DNA of 64,000 bases, from NCBI GenBank assembly GCA_964036195.1, contig OZ038456.1:2294001-2358000 (forward strand), written 5' to 3'. Shown one piece after another: positions 30,339-41,993 of this stretch. The translations under genes were made by a program, and so were the position numbers. Each line of letters starts with the position of its first letter. Positions within the stretch are counted from its first letter, which is position 1. The notes below the pieces were generated by a model that saw only the letters and a program-made list of their open reading frames with translations, ran no database searches and was not told the DNA's origin. This DNA is from Sphaerolaimus hirsutus (lineage: Eukaryota; Nematoda; Chromadorea; Monhysterida; Sphaerolaimidae).

Positions 30339-31367
30339 TAAAGCGCCGCCTCTTGTGACTACTGTCTACAGAGCGTACCAGCGAAGTGCGTCATGAATAA
30401 TCAAATAAGCTCGTTTCTACAGTGGTCCGTGTGTGAATCAAGGAAAATGTGACGTGAAGTGAAGTGTACGGAATGTGAGAGTGAGACACTTAGAAGATTC
30501 ACTAGAAAACCGCTATTTTATGTACTCATTTCACTTTGTTTTCAGGCCTTTTTGTTGACATTTTCCAAACCGTTTTCACCGCAAAATGAACATTTGGAAA
30601 TTGAGTTCGCTCAAATATCATCATTACAGAATAGCCATTTTGTAGCCCAAAAAAAATTACTTTGAAAAAAATGATGCTGATATGGGACGTGAGCCTATTC
30701 GGATACATATTTGGTTTCGCAGTAATGAAAATTATTAAAGCTGAGCTTATTTCTCTATTTTTGCCATGTTTTTTATATTTTTCCACAAATAAATAAGTTG
30801 ACACATTGGTCCTATGAAAACTAGTCAACAACAGGTCTACTTAAAATTTAGTAAACTCAAACAACAGCATTGAACGGCATTTGAATTCACCGGATTGAGA
30901 TCCTCGTCAACTACAATTGATGGAAATTAAAAATGACTCAGTCCAGTCAACTCAAATGTGTTCAAAGCAGATTTATGAGTTTAAATTTATTAAATTTTTG
31001 TAGTTACTGTTGTGACACTAGTTCACGATGTAAATTTGTCGAACGCTTGAGGAGTCTAGGGGGGGTTAATTCAAGGGGGGCATAATTCGAGGTAATACGG
31101 TAGAAAATGAGGATGGATATAAAAATTATAAATTTTAACACGTTATAAATAATGTATGAACAGGTAAATAAATTCCGTAAATAAATAATAAGTGGAGATA
31201 CCGACATTCGAGTGAAAAATTCATCCAAAAGCCAATTTATAGAATTTTTGAAATATTTAAAACCTTACAGCTTGTGACCATAAACTGAAGTCTGGTATGA
31301 TGACAACCTTATTTAACAACCGCAGTTCACTAAATTTGCCTGGACATGCAACTTCTAGGTAGTTGAA

Positions 31368-31772
31368 TACCGTATATCCTCAAAGCCCCCCTCGAATAAC
31401 TCCCCCCCCTCTGTTAGCTAACTGAGGAAAAATAAGTCCCCCCTCAAAAAACACCTCTCTTTGATGGGTGGGAAGGACGTCCATGTTTAAGTACCGTTTT
31501 ATTAATGTGTTCATTCAAAAATGTATTTTTTGTAGCTGAAGTTCCGTTAGCACTGCTTTCATTGAATGAACTGCGAAATTTCTATTCTGACTTACAGGTT
31601 AATGCCTTCATGCAACTAAGTTAGGTAACCCCATTCATACAATATCATGATCATGAATTTTTCTTAACACTCTGACAAAAAAATAACGTCTCCCCTCAAA
31701 TAACCCCCCCCCCAGTCAAAAAGTCTGACCAAAGAGTAACCCCCCTGGGGACTTATTCGAGGATATACGGTA
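31368..31772. mobile_element. Tc1/mariner-like MITE, TACCGTATATCCTC ends
   Basis: Starts TACCGTATATCCTCAAAGCC and ends TTCGAGGATATACGGTA. C-rich arms face G-rich arms around an AT-rich centre. No coding frame. Confidence 0.7.
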
Positions 31773-31898
31773 ACTTGATTAATGCCTTCCGTTCGGTGCG
31801 GCGCACTGTGGGCACTACCGTAGATGCTGACTAATTGTGTGTACTGTGTTGATATTCAACTATAGCTGACTACCATACACGCATCTGAATGACTCTGC

Positions 31899-32282
31899 TA
31901 CCGTATTTCTTCTGATAGAACGGCGTCTCCAATAGAAGGTACACTTTTTGACATAATTTGGGCCACGAATTAATAGAAGGGCGGTCTCTAATAAAGGTAC
32001 ACAAAGTTCTGGAATTGTGCCAATAGCATAAAACATTAAAAAAATATTAGTGAACGCTGTGATTTAGTGGCTTTTGTCCATTGATTTTGAACTATTTTAA
32101 CATCAAATGTTGAATGAACTCTATGTATCATCATTCTGTGGACTGCCTGTGACGTGACACTTTCAAAAACTTTGGAAGAACTTGAAAAAGCTTGGCTGAA
32201 AGGTTGTCGAAAAAATGGAAGAGCAGGTAAAAAAGTTGACGAAAAAATAGAAGGGCGCCCTTCTATTAGGAGAAATACGGTA
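31899..32282. mobile_element. MITE, TACCGTATTTCTTCT ends
   Basis: Starts TACCGTATTTCTTCTGATAG and ends TATTAGGAGAAATACGGTA. It shares the first ten bases with the C-rich TACCGTATTT elements, but the core (AATAGAAGG units) is different. Confidence 0.7.
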
Positions 32283-32743
32283 TCTCTGCTAGGCTTAGAG
32301 GCTACGAGGTAGATAAAATAAACACAGGAACTAAAACGAACGGAACCAATGGCTCGCACTGTCAAATGATTCTAGAGACAAATATTTTACAAGATTGAAG
32401 ATGATCCTTGAAAAAGTGATGATAAATCTGTTAAATGCCCCTTCATATTTACGGCATGTAAAGTTTCAAATACCGGAAATAGTTTACTTTGAATCCCCGT
32501 CTGAACTTTGTCATTTGACACGATTTGGGTTAGATTCCTTAATCCTTATTGCGGAAATCGGTGTGACCAGATTGAGGATGATCGTTAGGACATGAATGCC
32601 TAATTCTAAATATGGTAGCAGGCTAAAAATATCCATGTATTTGCGGTAGGTCAACAACACAGTTTTTAAACTTCAAAGTTTTAACAACGCAGTCTTTAAA
32701 TCGACAATTTTATCGGTAAATGGATACATTCGCCTGTCTGAAT
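32283..32743. other. Low-copy sequence, no gene recognised
   Basis: A 66-codon plus-strand frame (32395-32595) has no recognised motif and no second copy to test it. I do not call it a gene. Confidence 0.3.
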
Positions 32744-33349
32744 TAGGGTGTCAACCTTCTGTGTTCCGTTTTTTGATGGACAAATTTTTACCTTTCTGTT
32801 TTCTGGCAGCCATCACAATTTTGTCGTTCCGTTTTCTGTTTTCCGGTGGCTGGAATTTCTTATAATACCTTTCTGTTTCCGTTTTTCCAGCCCATTTGAG
32901 TTACATTTAAGTTCAATTTTGCTAAATTCTGAGTGTTTTTGACACTTTGATTATTTTGTAATGAATTTTTATTTGTTGGTTCAGTTCAGATTTATCTACA
33001 AGTGGTACACTGGCAGAATTTATAGTTTCAGACTATACAGCTACCACAATCAGACACAAACAGGCACACATGTATCAAGGTATTTCTTCAATTACATGAA
33101 CTTTTTCAGCTAATTTTCTGCAATTTTTTTTGTTTTCTTTTCAATTTCCAGTTCCCACCATTTCATTTGTCCATTTTCTGGCAGATAATTTTTTACCTTT
33201 CCATTTTCTATTTTCTGTCAAGTGAAAAAATGGGCCTTTCTGTTTCTCTGGCAGAAATTTTTTTAATGTTTCTGTTTCCCTTTTTCCATTAAGTGAAAAT
33301 TTTTACCTTTCTATCTTCCATAAATTTTTTTGATTGACATGATACCCTA
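32744..33349. mobile_element. hAT-like T-rich element TAGGGTGTC…, duplication GTCTGAAT
   Basis: The ends are TAGGGTGTCAACC and GACATGATACCCTA. GTCTGAAT is exact on both sides (32736-32743, 33350-33357). The inside is pyrimidine-rich, repeating TTTCCGTTTTCTG-like units. Relatives are 46967-47454, 48410-49004 and 63489 onward. Confidence 0.82.
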
Positions 33350-33531
33350 GTCTGAATAGAGTCACCAATTTACATGGGGTCCTTGATTGACCCTATCCAA
33401 GTTATGAAATAACACAATAGTTGTTAAAATACATACTGGTATTTTTGGAAAGCGCGAGTATTAGCATAAATACCGTGTTCAGATTGTATTTAAAGTAATT
33501 TTTTAAACTACCAAAAAAAGCGTAAAGTAGC

Positions 33532-34059
33532 ATACCATATTTCCTCGAAATACCCCCAGGGGGTTTATCTTTCCAGAGTGGAAATTTAGAGGGTGTATTT
33601 CGAGGGGGGGGGCTTATTCGAGGGGGGGCTTATGGTCAACGATGGGTGAGTTCTCAAAATAAAAACACTTTCTGTATTTTGAGTTTTTCAAAAATGAAAA
33701 GTTATGGTTTCGCCAGAAATTTTCACGAAGTTCATAGTAAAGAGTACGCTTTTATATACCCAAAACCGGTAATCAAAGCGTCCAAGTAGGGTATATTTGG
33801 ATATATCAACGTCCATCGCTACACAAACTAGTATTTATATGTGTAGCTGCGATGCAAACTGCGATTAATATACCGTATTTCCTCGAATTACCCCCCTCGA
33901 AATACCCCCCCCCTCAAAATGGGCACTATGAGGGGGGGGGGGTATTTTTCCCCAGCTCAAAAACACCTGGGGGTATTTCGAGGGGGGGGGGGGTCATTCA
34001 AGGGGGGTATTTCGAGGGGGGGGGGTTCATTCAAGGGGGATATTTCGAGGAAATACGGT
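33532..34059. mobile_element. TACCGTATTT-type MITE sequence, composite
   Basis: A left end (CCATATTTCCTCGAAATACC) is near 33532 and a full inner copy (TACCGTATTTCCTCG … GAGGAAATACGGTA) spans about 33872-34059. G-run arms GGTATTTCGAGGGGGG are repeated several times. Confidence 0.6.
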
Positions 34060-34189
34060 AAATGTAAATTTCTTTGGAAAATGCTTATGCGGCTGAGTAG
34101 TGATGGAATAGAACCATGACACTTATCGCACGGACTATCTACCGCATTTTAAAGGAAAAATCGTAATAAATACCGCTTAAATAAATAAA

Positions 34190-34425
34190 GCGGACCGCTA
34201 AGTATGCACCCAAAAAATGTTATGTCTTGGTTGAGTAGGATAGTTATTTCAGTACTTTCACAAAAAGAAATATATTTTTAAAAGAAAAAGACGGAGTCGC
34301 GTACAAGCTCCGAATGTTCTTCCTGAAATGTTTCTGCTGTAACAATGTATTTTATAAAAACGATGACGTCATGATGGAGTGTTTCCTTCAGAAAAATGCA
34401 TAGCGTGCGGTCATCCGAGTATAGG
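34190..34425. mobile_element. MITE, AAGTATGCACCC / GACGTCATGATGGAGTG family
   Basis: Contains GCGGACCGCTAAGTATGCACC at one end and GATGACGTCATGATGGAGTG with GGTCATCCGAGTATAG at the other. Same family as 2844-3081. Confidence 0.55.
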
Positions 34426-34428
34426 AAT

Positions 34429-34614
34429 TAGTCATGTAAAAGCGCCATGGCGCTGGCGCCTGATGCTAGCGCCAAAGCAAAAAGCGCCATGGCGCTTCTG
34501 CGCTTGGCACCATTTTGCTCTCTGGCGCCATTGGCGCTTGGCGCTGGGGGTTGGAAAAGTGCCATGGCGCTTTTGGCGCGTGGCGCCAAAGTTCTGCGCT
34601 TTTCACATCACTAA
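34429..34614. mobile_element. hAT-like MITE, GCGCCATGGCGC family
   Basis: TAGTCATGTAAAAGCGCCATG to GCGCTTTTCACATCACTA. No exact duplication is visible. It lies just downstream (minus-strand sense) of the exon at 34632-34715. Confidence 0.6.
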
Positions 34615-34631
34615 TACGAAGCATCAATCAC

Positions 34632-34992
34632 CTGGATTCCTGCGTCCACCGCAATGGCCGCCTGTCCTGGCCAACATCTTCCCTTTCTAATCAAAACTCC
34701 GGGCACAAAACTGTCCTGGGGGCAGTCCCAAACCCTGTAAAATGCCCTGTAAAATGTCAAATGTCATGCAAAGTGTCAAAAAGTCACGTAAAATGCTATG
34801 CAAAAAAGAGTTGCCATTTTGCAGGGCATTATACGTGACTTTTGACACTTTGCATGCCATTTGACATTTTACAGGGCATTTGACAGGGTCTGGGATTGAA
34901 TCCTTGTTTTGCATGCAAATATTTTACCAAATATCTCACGGCCCAATTAAATTGCAATGTTAATTTCCGAACATTTGACCCTTTCCGACTGT
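34632..34992 (-). CDS. Two candidate exons of an unknown minus-strand gene
   Basis: Exon a (34992-34928) follows an AG and ends TATTTG before GTAAAA. Exon b (34715-34632) follows CTGCCCCCAG and ends ATCCAG before GTGATT. Both junctions are phase 0, and exon b is open in that frame only. Read together they give …KLTLQFNWAVRYL-DSFVPG and on to AIAVDAGIQ. The intron between them holds an introner-type element. I recognise no domain, and neither further exons nor the gene ends were found. This could be a chance pairing; its support is the splice sites, the phase and the introner. Confidence 0.4.
34716..34905 (-). mobile_element. Introner-type hairpin element, family I
   Basis: On the minus strand it runs GATTCAATCCCAGACCCTG … GGTTTGGGACTGCCCCCAG. 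Its AG end is exactly the acceptor of the candidate exon at 34715. The other end lacks the usual GTGCC start, and the nearest donor is 22 bases upstream. Confidence 0.7.
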
Positions 34993-35039
34993 CTAGGATG
35001 ATATTTTGAAGCAAATTGAATTTTCAAGTTGAATAAAAG

Positions 35040-35860
35040 CTGCCGCGGGTCTAGTTCACTGAATTAATACATTAACATAGCCGCAGTGGTCGGTGATAAA
35101 GTGACACTTTTCGGTGGGGGCTGCGTAAATAAAGTGCCTATGCAAAGGCTCCAGTTAAGTGTTGCATATGTAATGAGGGTCAATATTTTCAAGTTCCAGC
35201 TGAAGAAAATCGGGTGGGCGCGCCAGCGCCATCCCTCGCTGCCGAGGGAGGGCGCAAGCGACCCACCCATAATATGGTCAGAGACAGCAAAATGCGGAAA
35301 ATCGAAAATTAAAACTCAAATAACTTTAGAACGCCATTAGATACAAGGAAACCGTCTACGCCGTTAGAAAGCCCGTGTCGGAAAGTATATTGACTCCAAT
35401 TCTCAAACCGATTGGTTGAACTGGAAAAAAGTTTTTCAAGAATTTCGTTCTGAGGTGCTGTTCTTGTTCTTGTTGTTGTTGTTGGGATGAAAAACTTCAA
35501 ACTGCAATAACTTCCCTGTAACACAACCGATTTTATTGAATAATGGCTCATATGAAAGAGCTTATGATGCAATTTATTATTTTACAAAAAATTTGTTACA
35601 GGCTCCGCCCACTTTAGGACAGTAGCGGTTTGAAATCTTAAAACATGAATAAATTTAAAATTTGAATACAAAGTATGCAATAAAAAAAATTTGTTGATGT
35701 GCGCTGGGACAAGAGCTTTCAAATGAGCTCTTTTTGGCTAATTTTGATTGAGATTTAGAAAAGTTATTTGAGTTTGCGTGTTTTGTGTAAAATGCGCGTG
35801 TGTGCTGAAAGTGCTGCTTGATTTTATACTGGGTCCAGTTTAGTTAAAAACGGATTTCGC
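35040..35860. other. Repeat-like sequence without a recognised gene
   Basis: Includes GCGCGCCAGCGCCATCCCTCGC, a TTGTTCTTGTTGTTGTTG run and phrases such as AATAACTTCCCTGTAACAC typical of dispersed repeats. No terminal repeats or coding frames that I can support. Confidence 0.35.
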
Positions 35861-35864
35861 GTGA

Positions 35865-37045
35865 CAAGGAGATGCTAATAAATAAAAAAGTTTTGTTTAA
35901 ATTATTTCATTTTTCAAACTTTTTAATTTTAGATGTTTATTTTTTTAAAGTTATTGAATTTTTAAATTTGAAAATAATTTATTTTGTTTTTTTTAAATTT
36001 AATGAACGCAAAATTTTTTTAAACTTGTTTATCTTAAATTTTGTTTTAAATTTTCAAATTTAAAAATCATTATTATTACTTTTTATATATTTTTTTAAAT
36101 TATTATTTTTTGTTATACTCATGCTTTTATATTTGTTTCTTTGTTTTAACATATTTTTATTAAAAAATAAACACAAAAAAATATTTATATATTTTTAATA
36201 AAAAAATGTGTTGATTTTTTGTTTGAAAATTAAAATGAATAAATAATTTTTTAAATTATATTTGAGCTTTATATCATTTTAAATTATTTGCTTGTTAATT
36301 TTATTCCTATCTACTTTATTCTTATAATTTAATTTATATTAAAATCAAAATAAATGAATTATTTTTATATTTAAATTAAATTTTTGTAATATTTTTTTTA
36401 ATTTTGGTTAGTTTCTACTATTTTTATTTTAGTTTAAATTGAATTATATTAAAGAAAATTGAAAAAAATTTGCTGATTTTTTTGGTTGAAAATTAATACA
36501 CTTAAATAATTTTTTTAAATTATATTCAAGTTATTATCATTTTGAATTATTTGCTTTTTAATTTTATTCTTATCTACTTAATTTTTTTCAATTCAATTTA
36601 TATTAAAATAAAAAATGAATATTTTTATATTTACATTTAACTTTTATAATTTTTTATTATTTTGGTTTTGATTTTAGTTTAATTTTAATTGTATCGTATT
36701 AAAAAAATTTAAAACAATTTGTTGATTTTTTTTTGTTTGAAATTAGAATAAATAAATAAGTTTTTAAAATTTTATTTTAGCTTTTTATATCTTATCTTTT
36801 AAATTATCTTTTAATTTTTTTCTATCTACTTTTTTAAAATTTAATTTACATAAAAATCCAAATAAATGAATCATTTTTATATTTAAATTGAATTTTGTAA
36901 TATTTTTTTTGGTTATTTTTTATTATTTTGATTTAAGTTTAAATTCAATTTTTATAATTTTTTTCTAATCAAAAATTTTTTACACATTGATTTTATTTTA
37001 CTTAAATTATTTTTTATCATTTTTGTTTAAATTTTACTTTATACT
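35865..37045. repeat. Extremely AT-rich block
   Basis: About 1.2 kb with almost no G or C, built from poorly ordered TTTTTAAATT, AATAAATGAATTATTTTTATATTT and TTTTAATTTTATTC phrases that recur every 250-300 bases (for example TTGCTTGTTAATTTTATTC near 36290 and TTGCTTTTTAATTTTATTC near 36550). It looks like a decayed long-period tandem repeat. Confidence 0.6.
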
Positions 37046-37145
37046 CTGGTCACTAGTGTATAATAAAAAATTTGGAAATGGTATTCATCTTCCACTTACA
37101 TTTTCCGATAATTACAATAGCTTTCACATCATGTATTTACTCAAC

Positions 37146-37584
37146 CAGGGACGTATCCACGATTTTTGAGCGGGGGGGGGGGGGCTGCTTGTTTACGGAG
37201 GCCGGCGAGGGGGGGGGGGGGGGCTCAGCCCCCCCTAAAATTATACCTACATAGTGGTGAAATGGCGCCTTGGCGCTGGCGCCTTTAGTAGGCGCCATGC
37301 CATGGCGCCATTGGCGTTGGTGTCAGCGCCATGGAACGCTGTATATGTATGTAAATATACATACAAAACAGCAAAAACACAACATTGAATGTATTTACAA
37401 CAATTTGCGGTCACATGAAGCAAATCGAATGATAATATACCTTATGTCTGGTGAAGAATGCGCGCTTGCGCGCAAAATTTTTTACGCTGACGTTGAAAAA
37501 GTCGGAATTTTCCGGTCACTTTCTGGTCTCGCCCCGGGAGGGGGGGGGGCTGCAGCCCCCCCCCCCCCCCTGGATACGGCCCTG
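37146..37584. mobile_element. hAT-like element CAGGGACGTATCC…, 8-bp duplication TACTCAAC
   Basis: The ends are CAGGGACGTATCCACG and CCTGGATACGGCCCTG. TACTCAAC is exact on both sides (37138-37145, 37585-37592). Inside are G-run/C-run arms and GCGCCATGGCGCC repeats. This is the uninterrupted reference for the nested copies at 15300-15740. Confidence 0.87.
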
Positions 37585-37798
37585 TACTCAACATTTTCCA
37601 TATTCATAGTCAAAGTTGTGGTATTATGGACCACACACCACACATTCGTGGTTTTCTAAATCATGACATCATTGTTGATATTAAAAATGGATATCCTAGT
37701 GGGCCCGTGGCCACCAAAAGAAGTATATCCCATTAAAAATGGCTAAAGCCAACAAAAAGTGGACGCCATATCCAAACATGTATGCCTTTGAATGCAGA

Positions 37799-37998
37799 NN
37801 NNNNNNNNNNNNNNNNNNNNNNNNNNNNNNNNNNNNNNNNNNNNNNNNNNNNNNNNNNNNNNNNNNNNNNNNNNNNNNNNNNNNNNNNNNNNNNNNNNNN
37901 NNNNNNNNNNNNNNNNNNNNNNNNNNNNNNNNNNNNNNNNNNNNNNNNNNNNNNNNNNNNNNNNNNNNNNNNNNNNNNNNNNNNNNNNNNNNNNNNNN
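37799..37998. other. Assembly gap (200 N)
   Basis: Exactly 200 N of unknown true length. The flanks are low-copy sequence on both sides, with no overlap visible. Open frames crossing it are artefacts. Confidence 0.99.
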
Positions 37999-38080
37999 CA
38001 GGTTTCACTATCTGCTAAATAAATCTAATTTTTCTTCCTTCCATAATCAATCACAGAGTGGGTGGGTAGCATTTATATAT

Positions 38081-38419
38081 TACCGTATTTACTAGAATAA
38101 TCTCCCCAGGGAACTTAATTTTTCGTCAGACTTTTTTGACGGGGGGACTTTTCAGGGTGGAAATATTTAAGGGGGAGGGAATTTTTATTTTCCTCAAAAT
38201 TTTCAACCATGTTCCTAGCAATTTATTTCGAGAGATATGATTAATGAACTTTTTTTGTTCAAATTTAATCATGCCATTTTTTTGTTCAAATTATCAACAA
38301 CAAAATGATCATATGCTCTAAGGGGGAATTATTCCAGGGGGGGGGAGAATTATTTTTCCTCACTAGTCTAACATGGGCGAATTATTTAAGAGGGGGGAAT
38401 TATTCGAGTAAATACGGTA
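38081..38419. mobile_element. MITE, TACCGTATTTACTAG ends
   Basis: TACCGTATTTACTAGAATAA to TTATTCGAGTAAATACGGTA. G-rich AATTATTCGAGGGG arms. A fragment of the related FGAGG-type sequence follows at about 38630-38702. Confidence 0.68.
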
Positions 38420-38994
38420 TTTCCATTGTTCATTTTTACCTTCATACGGTACAAACAAGGTAGTTGTTGTGGGTTCTGTTTTCCATCGGCTTAATCATGC
38501 GTCTTGTACCAATGTGGAAAGGAATGCATGTTCGATATTGCGTCAGTGTTATGGCTTACATTTTGTAGACTTGCATGAACACGTACATGTAGTTACACTT
38601 TTAATTACACACTACACCCGGCTTCTAAAGCTTTTGAGGGGGGGGTATTTCGAGACGGGGGTATTCCGAGGGGGGCGGGGGTTATTTCGAGGAAATACGT
38701 TACATGTATTTAGTGTGCACTTCTCTCGTCGTCACTCGATACAAGTATAAATAGTCACTACGGTAAAATATCACCTTTCAATTATTCTCACAGCACAATG
38801 GACAAGCATTTATCTTTCCAATGACAAATGATGTCTGATGCTGGCGCCAATAATCCACCCAAATAAGCGAATCATTTCAGACGCATTTGCTTGATTTAGC
38901 GGCTGACCCTGTGCAAACGTAGGTAAATACACGCGCGTTCGCGATGGTAGCCAGCCGCTATGTGCAGCCAGGTGAGGCGGCTGGCTCGTAGCCA

Positions 38995-39450
38995 AGAGTT
39001 GTTAAAAGTACCGTACTTTTTCGGAGTACTGTACTTTTAAACGTAAAGTATTTTATTTTTACTCTCTTCTGAGTGCAGAAAACGAAAAGATAAAAATTTT
39101 CACTTTTACACTGCGTAAATGGAGAGTAAACGTAATTACACATATTTTTACTCTGGGAAAGCAAAACCGAGTATTTTTCGAGTTTGTACCCTGGAAAACA
39201 TAAACGTGGGTAAAAGTAAAAGTGAGAGTAGTCATTTTCCCTACCCATCACGATTCCGATCATTTTCGCAGCCATTTCAATTCATCTGGATCATTTTTGC
39301 TTTTCATGCGCCCCATTATTTTTGTTTTACGCTTTCTGTACTCGGTAAAGGCGGGTACCGACATGTAAACCCATTTACACAGTACTCGAGTATACTCAGT
39401 ACTCAATATACCCATTTTTCGAGTAAACGTAAATACGTTTTAACAACCAT
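38995..39450. mobile_element. hAT-like AGAGTTGTTAAAAG element
   Basis: AGAGTTGTTAAAAGTACCG to CGTTTTAACAACCATT, with GTAAACGTAAATAC-like units inside. Same family as 14408-14900. Duplication unclear. Confidence 0.65.
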
Positions 39451-39507
39451 TTTGTAGCCGCACACACTGCAGAGGCGGCAGCGGCCCCTGTGAACGAACA
39501 CTCAACG

Positions 39508-39742
39508 GGCCCCCACACACTGGATGTCAACTGAATTCGTGTCAATTAAATGTCAACTGAATTTAAGTGATACTGATTTCAACTTATCTATCTGATAGAG
39601 CATAGTTAATTTTACACCATGGCACTTCATTTTCACTGTTCCTGTTAAGTGTGATGCTTTTTATTAACAAACTTCTTGTTTTATTCAATTGACACTGAGT
39701 TGACGGGAATTTGCGATGTCAACTAGTGTGTGTGGGCCCAAC
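39508..39742. mobile_element. Palindromic GTTGACA element
   Basis: CCCCACACACTGGATGTCAACTG at the left and GATGTCAACTAGTGTGTGTGGGC at the right, with an AT-rich centre. Same family as 5025-5230. The sequence from 39743 to 40050 is GC-rich with CA/TG-type repeats, and I find no exon there. Confidence 0.6.
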
Positions 39743-40055
39743 CCGCCGCGTGCAGACTGTGTGTGTCTGCGCGTGTGCTCGCGCATGCGCGTGTGAGCTC
39801 AATCATTAGCTGGTTTTGTGGCGCCCGTCAATTAGCGGGCCGGTTTCATGCACCAGCCAACACACGCACACGCACAAGAGTCAATATTGTGGCAATTTGG
39901 CAAAGTGCCAGCCGCGTGCCAATTTGAGCCACCTAGTTGAGCGCGGCCTGTGAAACTATGCAACGACTCCCAGTGCAGTGGGGCATTTTGTAGGTGCGTG
40001 GCACCTTGTGGCGCCAATAGGACACTATGTATTGGAAATACTTATGTACGCATCT

Positions 40056-40235
40056 GGGGCCAGTTCCGCAAATTGAGAAGTGAGAGGTAAAATGGCAAAT
40101 GCGAAGTGAAATGAGAAATAAGAAGTGAATTGAGAAGGAAATTGGCAAAAGCGAAGGGGAATTACTTTTTTATTTATTTTTACTTCGATTTTGCCATTTT
40201 ACTTCTCACTTCTCAATTTGCGGAACTGGCACCTG
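40056..40235. mobile_element. Hairpin element, family III (CCGCAAATTGAGAAG)
   Basis: Starts GGGGCCAGTTCCGCAAATTG and ends AATTTGCGGAACTGGCACCT. The arms are AAATGGCAAATGCGAAGTG-like units. It shares the GGCACC ends with families I and II. Confidence 0.7.
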
Positions 40236-40559
40236 GCTTTATGTATTCACGTTTGAGCCTTTGCCGACTATTTTTACTTCATTTGCGGCGTTTTCTAAAA
40301 CACGAGCTTCTAGGCTATCAAAATGGAAACACGCGGCTCAACATCGCTTATTCACACGCGGTATCAAGTATTTGGATTAGTTTCGTGCGTAGATTCATGC
40401 ATTGAATAGTAGCCATGCTTGAATATTAAAGACAGCGCTCGCACTTTGCGAATGTTTCCACACTATATATCGTAAATATTTATCCCATTTAATTCAACAA
40501 GGCTCGGAAATATTTCGCTGATGAAATATGTAGGGCGCGCCGTTTTGTACATTTTATAA

Positions 40560-40924
40560 TGCCGTGTATCCTCGAATAAGACCCCAGGGGGGTTATTTTT
40601 CGGCAGAGTTTTTGGGGGGGAGTTTTTCAAGGGGGGGGGGGGATTTTTTTCCTCATAATTACATTATATATCTGCTGTCGCTGCCGTAGGCTAATATTTT
40701 TTTTGTATTTTTCATTCCACACACTGGACTGAATTAGCAGCCCAGGCTTTTTTTGGTCTATCTGACTTCATTGATTGTTTTTTAAATTGACCCAAAATAT
40801 TTTCCTCCAATGACCGAGGGGGGAGTTATTCAAGTGTGGAGAGTTAATCAAGGGAGAGTTTTTTTGCCTCACTCGACCAATATGGGGAGTTATTCAAGGG
40901 GGTCTTATTCGAGTATATACGGTA
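40560..40924. mobile_element. MITE, TGCCGTGTATCCTCG … TATACGGTA
   Basis: The left end, TGCCGTGTATCCTCGAATAAG, has one change from the TACCGTATATC consensus. The right end is CTTATTCGAGTATATACGGTA. G-rich arms. Confidence 0.65.
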
Positions 40925-41155
40925 TTTGCGCCGGCAGGGCTGGGCATGTCTGAAACATTGAAGCCCACTAAATTATAGAGTGACCCATGGACGCGTATTT
41001 ATTGGATTCCGTGACCCCCGCGGGAAACATAATGAGAGCGATTTCGGCGCGCGCAAGACACGCGAACAAATATTATCAACAACAGCTTAGCTGAATGTAT
41101 CATTCCGTTGCGCGATTGTGTCATACTCTCTGCCGCGCTTGATTTGAGCCCCCGC

Positions 41156-41658
41156 TAGTGATGGAAAGGCACCGGTACCGGTGCACCGGTGCCCCGGTGC
41201 TGGACACCGAAGGGCACCAGTACCGGTGCTGGTGTAGTGCGGTGCCCTATTGTATTGTAAATATTGTTTAAAAAACGAGATATGGGGCCGTACCCATGGC
41301 TGGGTTCCGCCCCCTCTCCTACGAATGACCAGGGTTAGCTGTTATTAGTCAGACACACCCTGATCAAAATGTCTAAGTAACTATTATTGAGATAGTTTTC
41401 GATACTTATCGATCTGTTATTTTTCGAGGGTGCCATGCCGGTGCGGGACCATTTTGTTAGATTAGCACCACTCCGGTGCGGTGCCCTTTTTCGAGGGTGC
41501 CTTTAGGTGCTCGGATTAGGGCGGAAGTAAAAGGCACCGGCCAATTTTTCATGGGCTGTGAAATTTCGACAGAGGACTGGCAGAGGTGCCGGTGCGGTGC
41601 GGTGCGGTACGGTGCGGTGCCGGTGCGGTGCGGTGCCATTTCCCGGTGCCTTTTCCTA
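41156..41658. mobile_element. hAT-like element with GGTGC tandem repeats
   Basis: TAGTGATGGAAAGGCACCGG to GGTGCCTTTTCCTA, flanked by GCCCCCGC and GCCCCCGT (7 of 8 bases). The arms are a (GGTGC)n simple repeat, where the sister family has GCGCC. Confidence 0.75.
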
Positions 41659-41993
41659 GCCCCCGTAGCAACGCGTCGCGAGCATATAATCAACTGCATT
41701 TGGTTTATTTGCGCACGAACCATTGCCCATCTCCTATATTTCGAAGCCCCTCCATTCAATCACTGAGTGAAATGGTTATATTCTTCACATTGGCCCATGC
41801 TCTCTCATGATTTATTGGCAAACCGTCAACCCTGAACAGAGCCGCCAAATTTATGTCACTTTGTTTTCTGTGGGATAATCTGTGCATTTGCATTTAACAC
41901 GCAGAAGCTTTGAGAAAGTGCGGTTTAACAATGTGATTTTAATTGACAACGTCTACTATCACAAATTCTACAGAAAACTTTTATCTATCAAAA

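Larger units (their letters stand above)
16296..31059 (-). repeat. Right arm of large inverted duplication
   Basis: This is the mirror copy of the left arm, containing the second Kv gene on the minus strand. Arm-specific insertions are a 2.6-kb hAT-like element with LINE sequence (22678-25264), a MITE at about 27607-27862 and a palindromic element at 28799-28975. The arm starts at the terminus of a CAGGGG hAT-like element and contains the 200-N gap near its centre-side end. Confidence 0.93.

Noticed and set aside
32395-32595. 66-codon plus-strand frame
   Set aside because: No recognised motif, no splice context and no second copy to compare; length is within chance in AT-rich DNA.
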